DNA of 64,000 nt from contig NZ_QTKX01000001.1 in NCBI RefSeq assembly GCF_018424685.1, positions 2,418,001 through 2,482,000 on the forward strand, given 5' to 3'. Shown here piece after piece: positions 56,748 to 64,000 of the stretch. The DNA comes from Mesobacillus boroniphilus. GTDB taxonomy: Bacteria > Bacillota > Bacilli > Bacillales > Cytobacillaceae. Made by a program: the position numbers and the translations under genes. Below the pieces are notes generated by a model, which saw only the letters and a list, made by a program, of their open reading frames with translations, was not told the DNA's origin and did not search any database. Every line of letters begins with the position of its first letter. Position 1 is the first letter of the stretch.

Positions 56748-57596
56748 CTATTTTTCCATCTCTTCTTCTTCATCCTCGAAAATCGTCCCCGAATGGAGCG
56801 TCACTCCGGATACAATTTCTTCCATTTCATCCTGGATCCTTTCGGTAATTTCCTCTCGTTCTTCAGGAGATAATTCATCTTTTGTATAGCCGAAAAGGTA
56901 ATTATCCAAATCAAATTCTCTTAACTTGCACTTGGTATGGAAAATGTTTTCCTGATACACATTGATATCGACCATATCGAATTGATCTTTTACATCATCG
57001 GGAATATAGTTTTGAATCGAGCTAATATCGTGGTCGATGAACAGCTTATTGCCATCTTTATCACGTGTAAATCCCCTTACCCTATAATCGATTGTCATGA
57101 CATCAGTTTCGAAGGAATGGATCAAGTAATTAAGCGCCTTCAGCGGCGAGATTTCCCCGCATGTAGATACATCGATATCAGCCCTGAAAGTGCTAATCCC
57201 TTCATCAGGATGGAATTCGGGGTACGTATGGACGGTAATATGGCTCTTATCCAGCTGTAAGACGACATTGTCAGGCAGCGGGCCTGGGGACTCGTCATAC
57301 GCTTCATCAGGCACCTCCACCACCGGTCCCTCGGAGACAAGGATGGTCACACTAGCCCCCTGCGGCACGTAGTCCTGCTTGGCCACATTCAGGACATGGG
57401 CACCAATGATATCTGAAACGTGAGTGAGGATTTTAGTCAGCCGGTCCGCAGAATACTGTTCATCAATATAATCAATATAAGCTTCACGCTCTTCTTTTGT
57501 CTTCGTATAACAGATGTCATACATATTAAAACTTAATGATTTCGTCAAATTATTGAATCCATGCAATTCAATATGCTGTTCAGAAGTGAATTTCAT
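56748..57596 (-). CDS. speD: S-adenosylmethionine decarboxylase proenzyme, long (E. coli-like) class
   Basis: Pyruvoyl enzyme of 282 aa that makes decarboxylated SAM, the aminopropyl donor for spermidine. Self-cleavage serine is S118 in [12 protein letters not shown] and the proton-donor cysteine is C146 in [10 protein letters not shown]; the 28-residue spacing equals S112/C140 of E. coli SpeD. B. subtilis SpeD is the short 126-aa class, so this organism has the other type (or both). The C-terminus is highly acidic (EDEEEEMEK). No speE is visible in this window. ATG 57596 follows GGGGGAAC. Confidence 0.92.
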   Translation of the reverse strand: MKFTSEQHIELHGFNNLTKSLSFNMYDICYTKTKEEREAYIDYIDEQYSADRLTKILTHVSDIIGAHVLNVAKQDYVPQGASVTILVSEGPVVEVPDEAYDESPGPLPDNVVLQLDKSHITVHTYPEFHPDEGISTFRADIDVSTCGEISPLKALNYLIHSFETDVMTIDYRVRGFTRDKDGNKLFIDHDISSIQNYIPDDVKDQFDMVDINVYQENIFHTKCKLREFDLDNYLFGYTKDELSPEEREEITERIQDEMEEIVSGVTLHSGTIFEDEEEEMEK

Positions 57597-57790
57597 TTTT
57601 GTTCCCCCTGTTCGGTTTTTCTGCTGTAGTTTGTCTGGTATTGAACAATAGCAGGAATCCTATTGGTTTAAATATTTTTATGATACCCATTCCTGCTAGG
57701 AAAAAACAAAGCAAGCGTTAAAACCTACTTAGGGAGAGATTAACTCTTTTTTTAAAATGGATATCCAAATGTAAATCATTGTTGTTTGCT

Positions 57791-57997
57791 GATTGACGGT
57801 CGAAAAAACCAGATATCAGAAAAATAGGCATTAAGGAAGCTGATTGGTGACTTAAAAATCCAGGTTGTGGAAAAATAGGGCACCAATGATGCCGATTGGT
57901 GATCTAAAAATCCAGTTATTAGAAAAATAGGTAACCAATGAAGGAGATTGGCAACCATATATCCCAGTTATTGGAGAAATAGGTGGCCTAAAAAAAT
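57791..57997 (-). repeat. 52-bp-period intergenic array, four units
   Basis: On the plus strand GATTGG-like starts lie at 57791, 57842, 57894 and 57946 (spacing 51, 52, 52). Read on the minus strand each unit is CCAATC, two bases, CTTCATTGG-like, then YACCTATTTTTC, a variable stretch and GGATTTTTA. The base-for-base layout equals the unit at 34276-34431. The rest of the gap 57597-57790 is AT-rich with no gene seen. Confidence 0.87.
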
Positions 57998-58027
57998 GCC
58001 CAATGCTGGAGATATCGGCATTGGGCA
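57990..58027 (-). terminator. Second (distal) terminator of pepV-dat
   Basis: TGCCCAATGC / GCATTGGGCA stem followed on the minus strand by TTTTTT; abuts the 52-bp array. Confidence 0.75.
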
Positions 58028-58042
58028 AAACATGAGTTAGTA

Positions 58043-58074
58043 AGAAAATAACCTGCAGCATTAAAGCTGCAGGT
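58043..58074 (-). terminator. First terminator of pepV-dat
   Basis: ACCTGCAGC / GCTGCAGGT perfect stem with loop TTTAAT, followed on the minus strand by TTATTTTCTT, 7 bp after the dat stop. Confidence 0.82.
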
Positions 58075-58080
58075 AAAGAA

Positions 58081-58935
58081 TTATATTTGTCCGCACTGGC
58101 GTTCAATTTCCGCTTTAAAAAGGTTTTGCAGGTTTCTCGTGACAAGACCCGGCTCCCCGTTTCTTACCGGCTTCCCATCCACTTCGACAATCGGCATGAC
58201 TTCGACTGTTGTTCCAGATGAAAATACTTCATCAGCTGCAGACAATTCGTCAAGGGTGAATGCTCGTTCTTCAAAAGTAATGCCCTCATTGCTGCAAATC
58301 TCCAGTACCTTTTGTCTTGTGATGCCATTGAGGATTAAATTATCTGCCTGGTGTGTGATGATTACTCCGTCCTTTACAATCGAGATATTGGAATGGCTTC
58401 CTTCCGTAACGGTTTCTCCCCGATGGAGGATTGCCTCAAAACAGCCAGCTTCTGCAGCTTTTTGTTTTGATAGCAGATTCCCAAGCAAGTTCAAGCTTTT
58501 GATGTCACAGCGAAGCCAGCGAATGTCTTCATCAAGGATAGACCTGACCCCTTTTTCCATGGATTCAACAGGGCGAGCCACCTTCCGCGTGTAAGCGACA
58601 AATGTCGGCGCCACATCAGCTGCAGGAAAAACATGGTTTCGGGGTGATGTACCTCTTGTAAATTGCATATAGACAATCCCCGTGTCCAATTCGTTTTTTG
58701 AAATCAGTTCTTCCATTTTAGGTTCAAGCTCCTCAGGACTGTAAGGCAACTTCATCCTAATTTTTTCAGCGCTTTCTACTAGTCGCTGCAGATGCTCTTT
58801 TCCAGTGAACATCTTGCCGTTATATACCCGGATGACTTCATATACACCGTCGCCAAATTGATAGCCTCTATCCTCAATGTCTACCTTGGCGACCGTCCTG
58901 TCAAGAATCTCGCCATCTACAATTACATACTCCAT
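58081..58935 (-). CDS. dat: D-amino acid aminotransferase
   Basis: PLP fold-type IV transaminase of 284 aa that interconverts D-alanine and D-glutamate, supplying D-amino acids for the cell wall. The PLP lysine is K146 in RCDIKSLNLLGN, and EAILHRGETVTEGSHSNI and RGYQFGDGVYEVIRVY are family signatures; close in layout to the Bacillus sp. YM-1 enzyme. It is 36 bp downstream of pepV, so the two are likely one operon. ATG 58935 follows AAGGAGGGG. Confidence 0.92.
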   Translation of the reverse strand: MEYVIVDGEILDRTVAKVDIEDRGYQFGDGVYEVIRVYNGKMFTGKEHLQRLVESAEKIRMKLPYSPEELEPKMEELISKNELDTGIVYMQFTRGTSPRNHVFPAADVAPTFVAYTRKVARPVESMEKGVRSILDEDIRWLRCDIKSLNLLGNLLSKQKAAEAGCFEAILHRGETVTEGSHSNISIVKDGVIITHQADNLILNGITRQKVLEICSNEGITFEERAFTLDELSAADEVFSSGTTVEVMPIVEVDGKPVRNGEPGLVTRNLQNLFKAEIERQCGQI

Positions 58936-58971
58936 CCTTTTTCCCCTCCTTGATTTTCGGTAATGTCTCTT

Positions 58972-60387
58972 TTATTTTGCCAATTCATAGATCGCCTGCG
59001 CATAGATCGCAGTTGCTCTGAGTAGGTCCTCAATAATCATATATTCATCCTTCTGGTGGGCGATATCAGGTCTTCCTGGGAAAAGTGGACCAAATGCCAC
59101 ACCTGACTTCAATGACCTTGCATATGTTCCGCCACCAATTGAAATAAGTTCTGCTTTTTCCCCAACTTGTTCTTCATACACTTTTTTCAAGGTCTGGACT
59201 AGAAAATCATTTTCATCAACATGATGCGGATTAGAGTTTGAGAAATTCTCAATGGAAAGTCCCTCAGCTTCTAGCACCTGATTTAAAATTTCCTTTGTCT
59301 TTTCAAGGTTGGTTGTCACTGGATAGCGCATATTCAATCCGGCGCGACCACCGTTATCCCGTGAGTAAGATAGCTTGCCGACATTGATAGTCAAATCTCC
59401 AGTAATGTCATCGGAATAAGCGACGCCCAATTCCTTGCCTCGTGAATCCTTCCCAAGGTATTTGGCGACAAATTTAAAGAATTTTTCACTGTTTCCATCA
59501 AGATTTAGTTCGGAAAGGAAGCTTGCCATATACAGGCCTGCGTTTTTGCCATTGTCCGGCTCCATGCCATGGGCTGAAACACCTTCAAGCTCAAGGATCA
59601 GCTTGCCGCTTTCGACGACTGCCTTGCCATCCAATTCATTGTTCTTTTTAAATTCCTCAAAGCGCTGGACAACGTCAGTTTGTGCTTGCTGAACAACCAG
59701 TTTAACCTTTGCATGATCCGGTACCATGTTATACCGACGGCCAGAGGAAAACTCGATCACTTCGGCATCGAACTCTTCTTTTTCGATACCGGCTGCTTTT
59801 GACACCAAATCATAATCAGCGATTCCTTTTTCTGCGTATATAATCGGGAAGTCAGCATCCGGCGCAAATCCCATCGCTGGCATTTCCTCATGTTCAAAAT
59901 AATGGTCAACACAGCGCCAGTCGCTTTCCTCATCTGTACCAATGATCATTCTGACCCGCTTATTAAGAGGCAATCCTAATTCTTTAACGATTTTCATGGC
60001 ATAATATGCAGCCATGGTTGGACCTTTGTCATCGATTGCGCCGCGGGCATAAATTTTGCCATCACGGATTTCTGCTCCATAAGGGTCGCTTGTCCAGCCG
60101 TCCCCTTCAGGTACAACATCGACATGGCATAGGACTCCAACGATTTCATCTCCTTGCCCGAATTCCAAATGCCCGGCAAGATTGCCAACATTCTTTGCGT
60201 TGAAGCCATCCTTTTCACCTAACTGAAGCATAAAGTCCAATGCTTCCTTTACCCCTTCTCCAAGCGGTGCCTCTGGAGAGGAATTTTCTTCGTCAAGCAA
60301 ACTTTTGATTTTCAAAAGCTCTTGGGCGTCTTTAATTAAATCCGCCTGTCTTTTTTCAACTTCCTGCGTCCAATTGATTGAAGTCAT
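58972..60387 (-). CDS. pepV: Dipeptidase PepV (YtjP)
   Basis: Zinc dipeptidase of the M20 family, 471 aa, cytosolic. Metal ligands: the His of GVLCHVDVVPEGDGW, the Asp of ARGAIDDKGP, TDEESDWRCVDHY and the distal IGGGTYARSL. Inter-domain lid is present, so the enzyme is a monomeric PepV type. With dat it suggests use of dipeptides and D-amino acids. ATG 60387 follows GGGAGGTTT. Confidence 0.93.
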   Translation of the reverse strand: MTSINWTQEVEKRQADLIKDAQELLKIKSLLDEENSSPEAPLGEGVKEALDFMLQLGEKDGFNAKNVGNLAGHLEFGQGDEIVGVLCHVDVVPEGDGWTSDPYGAEIRDGKIYARGAIDDKGPTMAAYYAMKIVKELGLPLNKRVRMIIGTDEESDWRCVDHYFEHEEMPAMGFAPDADFPIIYAEKGIADYDLVSKAAGIEKEEFDAEVIEFSSGRRYNMVPDHAKVKLVVQQAQTDVVQRFEEFKKNNELDGKAVVESGKLILELEGVSAHGMEPDNGKNAGLYMASFLSELNLDGNSEKFFKFVAKYLGKDSRGKELGVAYSDDITGDLTINVGKLSYSRDNGGRAGLNMRYPVTTNLEKTKEILNQVLEAEGLSIENFSNSNPHHVDENDFLVQTLKKVYEEQVGEKAELISIGGGTYARSLKSGVAFGPLFPGRPDIAHQKDEYMIIEDLLRATAIYAQAIYELAK

Positions 60388-60882
60388 TCATCCAAACCTC
60401 CCAATTTCTTTGTATGTATAAAGGTTGTATTCCCTTTTTGGGAACGCTTAAGCGAAGATGTTCTTATTGTACTCTAAATCCCCACTTGAAAACTTGAATA
60501 TTATTTTACTCCTTATAGCCTCTTTCCGTAAACTCTGGATAAAAGATATGATAAAAAGTTTCAGGTATTTTCGTAATTTTCTAATAACTGTCATATTTAG
60601 CCTGTTTAACGCCATATCGTTAAGTATATAAACGATGAGAGAGGAGGCAGGCAATTTTCTAATTATTAATTTTTCATAAAAAACAGTTAATAATCTGGAA
60701 TTTTATTTCATTAAAGTGTAAAATAGTCCAAAAGGTAAGACATCTTATGATTACCTTTAAAAATGGACGCAAAAGGAGCTGTCTGGAAAGAAGAAAACTA
60801 CATACTTGGGGATTCGTCTTCAATCAATCGTCGGTTGCAGGAATATGACAAAGGGGTTTAAAAAAGGATAGGGAGTGGTTGT
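60388..60882. other. Divergent intergenic region between pepV and ytzE
   Basis: About 495 bp of AT-rich sequence. It must hold the pepV promoter (minus) and the ytzE promoter (plus). I see no repeat, terminator or convincing small ORF; a 14-codon ATG frame at about 60634 looks fortuitous. Confidence 0.4.
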
Positions 60883-61104
60883 TTGAAACCTTCGACTAAC
60901 CGGATGATAAACCGCATCAAATCCATCTACATGTATATATGTCAGAATGGTACTGTCACAACTCAAGATCTTGTAGAGGAATTCGGAATTACTCCTCGAA
61001 CCATCCAGAGGGATTTGAATGTCCTGGCTTATAACGACTTAGTGAAAAGTCCGAGCCGAGGTAAATGGACAACGACCCAGAAAAAGGTAAAGATGTCGTC
61101 ATAG
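60883..61104 (+). CDS. ytzE: Small DeoR-type helix-turn-helix protein YtzE
   Basis: Protein of 73 aa consisting of little more than a DeoR-family winged helix (IYMYICQNGTVTTQDLVEEF, then ITPRTIQRDLNVLAYNDLV). It lacks the sugar-phosphate effector domain of full DeoR proteins; this stand-alone form matches YtzE of B. subtilis. Start is TTG 60883 after AGGGAGTGG. Repeat R8 begins directly at its stop codon; the stop is supplied before the conserved part of the repeat. Confidence 0.85.
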   Translation: MKPSTNRMINRIKSIYMYICQNGTVTTQDLVEEFGITPRTIQRDLNVLAYNDLVKSPSRGKWTTTQKKVKMSS

Positions 61105-61407
61105 TTCGAAAAGCGCAAGCGCCTCGTTCAGCCCCGACAAGCGTTGCCCGCCTAAAAGCGCCACGTCCTGTGGCTGGCGGGTCTAGCACATCGTGTGCCT
61201 CGGAAGGCCGACCGGTGAAGTCGCTCTTTGACTTCATTGGGCGGACCGAAAACGAAAAGCGGAGGCGACTGCCCAACTCCGACAAGCGCTGGAGGTCCTG
61301 ACAGTGAAGTCGTTCTTTGACTTCATTGGCAGGACCGAAGCCGAGGAGTTAGGAGCCGCAGCTAGACAAACGACTCGAGGGGCTAGGCGCTGGAGCTGGA
61401 CAATTCT
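61105..61407 (+). repeat. Mosaic hairpin element, copy R8 (A with module E and a complete nested B)
   Basis: Type-A opening (AAGCGCAAGCGCCTCGTTC), module E (CCCGCC / GGCGGG with inner GCCAC / GTGGC, then AGCACA..TGTGCC), central hairpin TGAAGTC / GACTTCA, then a complete type-B unit (about 61252-61369: AACTCC / GGAGTT, GTCCTG / CAGGAC) inserted before the type-A closing GGGGCTAGGCGCTGGAGC. The best example of nesting: the outer type-A arms stay intact around the inner unit. Confidence 0.87.
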
Positions 61408-61437
61408 CATATTAAATAAATGCTTGCTTAGCAATAA

Positions 61438-61476
61438 AAGAAATCGCCAGTGGAACTCCACTCGGCGATTTCTTTT
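61438..61476 (-). terminator. Terminator of rsuA
   Basis: GAAATCGCC / GGCGATTTC stem with an inner AGTGGA / TCCACT stem; AAAAG on the left provides the U tract. Confidence 0.85.
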
Positions 61477-62193
61477 TTATACTTCATATGTTTGCAGCAT
61501 TTCCACTTCTTCGTCGGTAAGCTCTCTGTATTCGCCGAGCTCTAGCGTTTCATCGAGCTTCAGCGGCCCCATTGATAATCGTTTCAGGTAAATGACCCTT
61601 TTCCCAACGGCCTCGAACATCCGCTTCACCTGATGGAATTTCCCTTCCGTGATTGTCAGTTCGATATCAGAGGTTAAGCCCGATTTTAGAATAACAAGCT
61701 CTCCAGGCTTTGTTTCATACCCATCATCCAGGGTGACACCTGTTTTGAAAGCTTCGATATCCTCTTCCGTCACTTCTCCCTCTATCACTGCGAAATACGT
61801 TTTAGGGACATGTTTTTTCGGCGATAAAAGCTTGTGGGAAAGCTGGCCATCATTCGTGATCACTAGCAAGCCTTCAGTATCCTTATCAAGCCTCCCTACT
61901 GGGAATGGCTCAAATACCTGGTCTTCGATCTCTAGCAAGTCAATGACCGTCTCATCACGGTTGTCCTCCGTCGCTGAAATTACGCCAGGAGGCTTATTCA
62001 TCATTAAGTAAATAAACTCTCTATAGTGAATTTCTTCTCCATTTAAGGTAATCGAATCATTTTCAGGGTCTACATGCTGCTTTGCATCCTTGATGATGGC
62101 ATTATTCACTTTCACAGCGCCATCTTTTAAAAGTTTTTTCACGTCTTTTCTGCTTCCATATCCGAGGTTGGAAAGTACTTTATCGATTCTCAT
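61477..62193 (-). CDS. rsuA: 16S rRNA pseudouridine(516) synthase, RsuA/RluB family
   Basis: Pseudouridine synthase of 238 aa. N-terminal S4 RNA-binding domain (MRIDKVLSNLGYGSRKDVKK), then the catalytic domain with the Asp of PVGRLDKDTEGLLVIT. RsuA acts on U516 of 16S rRNA; this is the YtzG orthologue by gene order, but RluB-type specificity cannot be excluded from sequence alone. Start is ATG 62193 after AAGGGGGTT; the longer frame to 62268 has no conserved residues. Confidence 0.88.
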   Translation of the reverse strand: MRIDKVLSNLGYGSRKDVKKLLKDGAVKVNNAIIKDAKQHVDPENDSITLNGEEIHYREFIYLMMNKPPGVISATEDNRDETVIDLLEIEDQVFEPFPVGRLDKDTEGLLVITNDGQLSHKLLSPKKHVPKTYFAVIEGEVTEEDIEAFKTGVTLDDGYETKPGELVILKSGLTSDIELTITEGKFHQVKRMFEAVGKRVIYLKRLSMGPLKLDETLELGEYRELTDEEVEMLQTYEV

Positions 62194-62296
62194 GTTGAAC
62201 CCCCTTCTATTCATATGGGCAGGTGCCCATTCCATTTCTTGCTGCCTAACATAGACTAATATCATCATTACATCAGATTATGAGGAGATGACCTGA

Positions 62297-62560
62297 ATGA
62301 ACCATCGACAGCAAGGACAAGGCTTGTACATTCCGATTCCAGGTCTGCCAGGCGGAGGTTTCCCAGGAGGCGGATATCCTGGCGACGGTTATCCTGGTGG
62401 CGGTTATCCTGGTGGCGGAGGCCAATTTGACCGGAGACTAGACCGACTTGAAAGGCAAGTACAAAGGCTAAACAATCAAATCGACCGCCTGGACCGAAGG
62501 GTCGACAGAATAGAGCGCCGTCTGAATATCCGTGATAACGACCAGCAGATTTACTATTAG
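62297..62560 (+). CDS. Gly/Pro/Tyr-repeat protein with a C-terminal coiled coil
   Basis: Protein of 87 aa. After MNHRQQGQGLYIPIPGLP comes a stretch of five-residue repeats (GGGFP, GGGYP, GDGYP, GGGYP; residues about 19-42). The rest is a highly charged Arg/Asp-rich helix with leucines or isoleucines every three to four residues (RLDRLERQVQRLNNQIDRLD, then RRVDRIERRL). The layout resembles some small spore-coat or exosporium proteins, but no family is assigned; a coat role is a guess. ATG 62297 follows GAGGAGATGACC, a good site. Divergent from rsuA, convergent with ytgP. Confidence 0.75.
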   Translation: MNHRQQGQGLYIPIPGLPGGGFPGGGYPGDGYPGGGYPGGGGQFDRRLDRLERQVQRLNNQIDRLDRRVDRIERRLNIRDNDQQIYY

Positions 62561-62568
62561 GATGTATT

Positions 62569-62601
62569 AAAAATGGCCTTCAAAACCGAAGGCCATTTTT
62601 C
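62569..62601. terminator. Bidirectional terminator between the Gly/Pro-repeat gene and ytgP
   Basis: AAAAATGGCCTTC / GAAGGCCATTTTT hairpin, flanking both stop codons. Confidence 0.92.
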
Positions 62602-62602
62602 C

Positions 62603-64000
62603 TTATACCGGAAGCCTTAATTTGCGCTTAATTTTGGTAACTCGATCCCCGAAGAGTCTGTCCACCAATTTTGTCCGCAACCCGAGGTAGAAGTATACCG
62701 CAACGCCTACCAGGGCAGAAATTCCGATGATCACAATAGACTGGAACTTGGCAGCTGGTGAAAGGAACTGGACAAGCACTTCATAGAATGCCATCGTTAC
62801 ACCTGCCATCAAACCTGAGAAAATCAAAATCAGGAATATTCTTCTCGTCACAAATCCTATTGGATATTTGGCGAATTTTTTTATCACAAACAAATTGATG
62901 ATGATCGCAGCCATATACCCTAAAGCTGTTGACATTACTGCCCCCTGTGTTTCAAAAAGCTTAATTAATGGGATGTTAAAAGTTAGCTTCACCAATAACC
63001 CCGTCAGCAAACTCAAAATCGTGAATCGCTGCTCGTTAATTCCCTGGAGGATGGCAGCTGTTACCGAGAAGAGCGCGAATAGGATTGCTACTGGGGCGTA
63101 GGTAGTCAAAACCTCCGTGCCCAGGTCATTATGTGCATAGAAAACGGTGTACATCGGTTCAGCAAGTATCGCGATCCCAATGGCCGCAGGTACAGTTAGG
63201 TACATCAACACCTGGAATGTCTGGTCAAGCTGACGTCTCATACCCTTGCGATCGTTTTCTGTAAAAGCCTTTGTGATGCTTGGTACCAGTGTTAAAGAAA
63301 AAGCAGTAGCTAAAGAAACTGGAATGATAACAAGCTTATGTGATTGAAAATTTAAGACTGAAAATGCCGAACTGGCTTCATTTTGGCTAAAACCGACTGA
63401 CATCATCGCCCTGGTGAACGTCATCATATCAACAAATTGGAACAGGGGATTGGCAATCCCGACAAAAACAAAGGGTGCTGCATACAGCAAGATTTCCTTG
63501 TAAATATCCTTTAAGGAAATATCCATCGTCTTCTTGTCTTCTTCAAGCAGTTTATCTAAATGCGGCTTTCTTTTTATCCAGTACCAGGCTAGTACTCCAA
63601 GACTACCGAGCGCGCCAATGAAGGCAGCAAAAGTGGCTACACTAACAGCCGTAACCATATCTCCTTCTAGTACGTTCAGGACAAAAAAGGCACCGGCCAG
63701 TACGAATACAATCCTGACTATTTGCTCAACAACCTGTGATACTGCTGAAGGTCCCATTGACTGATGCCCTTGGAAGAAACCACGAATCAAGCTCATGAAC
63801 GGAACTACAATCAAGGCAAAGCTGACCGCACGTATAACCGTCGTCACATCTGCAGCGGTTATTTTCACATTTTCATCATTGCTTTTATCCATGACAAGTT
63901 CAGCAAGCCCGGGAGCTGAAACATACATAATCAAGAAAGATAGAATTCCGGTTGCCAGCATAACTGCCACGCCAGATTTAAACAACTTCCTTCCGACCGC
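62603..64000 (-). CDS. ytgP: MOP-superfamily lipid flippase, YtgP type, 5' end outside the window
   Basis: Polytopic membrane protein; at least 465 codons are visible and the frame is open to the window edge (a TTG at 63985 is internal). YtgP of B. subtilis is about 540 aa, so some 75 N-terminal residues are missing here. YtgP/MurJ proteins flip lipid II or related polysaccharide lipids across the membrane. The visible part has about 11-12 membrane segments; IRGFFQGHQSMGPSAVSQVV is a typical family stretch. The C-terminal tail (VTKIKRKLRLPV) is basic and cytosolic. Confidence 0.9.
   Translation of the reverse strand, partial: AVGRKLFKSGVAVMLATGILSFLIMYVSAPGLAELVMDKSNDENVKITAADVTTVIRAVSFALIVVPFMSLIRGFFQGHQSMGPSAVSQVVEQIVRIVFVLAGAFFVLNVLEGDMVTAVSVATFAAFIGALGSLGVLAWYWIKRKPHLDKLLEEDKKTMDISLKDIYKEILLYAAPFVFVGIANPLFQFVDMMTFTRAMMSVGFSQNEASSAFSVLNFQSHKLVIIPVSLATAFSLTLVPSITKAFTENDRKGMRRQLDQTFQVLMYLTVPAAIGIAILAEPMYTVFYAHNDLGTEVLTTYAPVAILFALFSVTAAILQGINEQRFTILSLLTGLLVKLTFNIPLIKLFETQGAVMSTALGYMAAIIINLFVIKKFAKYPIGFVTRRIFLILIFSGLMAGVTMAFYEVLVQFLSPAAKFQSIVIIGISALVGVAVYFYLGLRTKLVDRLFGDRVTKIKRKLRLPV

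Overview
The window is a stretch of chromosome from a spore-forming, low-to-mid G+C Bacillaceae bacterium. The evidence is an alpha/beta SASP gene with a sigma-G-like promoter, bacillithiol (BrxC/YtxJ), RefZ, EzrA, SftA and CcpA, plus gene order that follows the Bacillus subtilis 'yt' region (sppA-nadK ... thiI-iscS-ezrA-hisJ-refZ ... rpsD-tyrS-acsA-acuABC-ccpA-aroA ... ytxGHJ-murC-sftA ... trmB-ytzH-ytmP-amyX-ytlRQ-thpR-ytkP ... pepV-ytzE-rsuA-ytgP). I cannot fix the genus; a Mesobacillus/Cytobacillus-type Bacillus is a guess. No tRNA, rRNA, CRISPR array, prophage or transposase gene is visible.

Layout. 1-5.7 kb: yteJ (partial), sppA, nadK, rarD, a HesB-like protein, an acyl-CoA synthetase and sspA. 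6-16.2 kb: iscS-thiI (sulfur transfer), ezrA, hisJ, refZ, free-methionine sulfoxide reductase, methionine gamma-lyase and a GAF/GGDEF diguanylate cyclase. 16.4-22.6 kb: rpsD with its leader, tyrS with a T-box, and a class A PBP. 22.7-30 kb: acsA facing acuABC across a shared region with a cre site, then ccpA and aroA; this is the acetate/acetyl-CoA control cluster and its regulator. 30.4-38.5 kb: an unusual FtsA-like protein, ytxG-ytxH-brxC behind a sigma-B-like promoter, an M29 aminopeptidase, murC and a nicotinate phosphoribosyltransferase-like enzyme. 38.6-50.2 kb: sftA with an expanded repeat-rich linker, ytpQ, ytpP, a lipoprotein, a DUF84 NTPase, an M42 peptidase, ytzB, ytnP, trmB, ytzH and ytmP. 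50.8-64 kb: thpR-ytlQ-ytlR-amyX, ytkP, speD, pepV-dat, ytzE, rsuA, a Gly/Pro-repeat coiled-coil protein and ytgP (partial).

The genes are ordinary housekeeping; the unusual content is between them. (1) A mosaic family of hairpin-rich elements occurs at eight intergenic loci (5.8, 11.2, 14.3, 35.8, 42.1, 44.6, 50.3 and 61.1 kb). Three sub-types (A, B, C) share one architecture, but their paired arms differ in a compensatory way, and units are nested inside one another. One copy has been captured as the C-terminus of HisJ. (2) Three intergenic arrays have a 21-bp period (17.4, 27.4 and 48.2 kb), each with its own core but a similar GAAW-ending layout. (3) Three arrays share a 52-bp unit (34.3, 44.5 and 57.8 kb). 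Periods of 21 and 52 bp are close to 2 and 5 turns of B-DNA. These are the best candidates here for something undescribed.

All positions and motifs were read by eye. Protein identities rest on recognised family motifs and conserved gene order, not on database searches.
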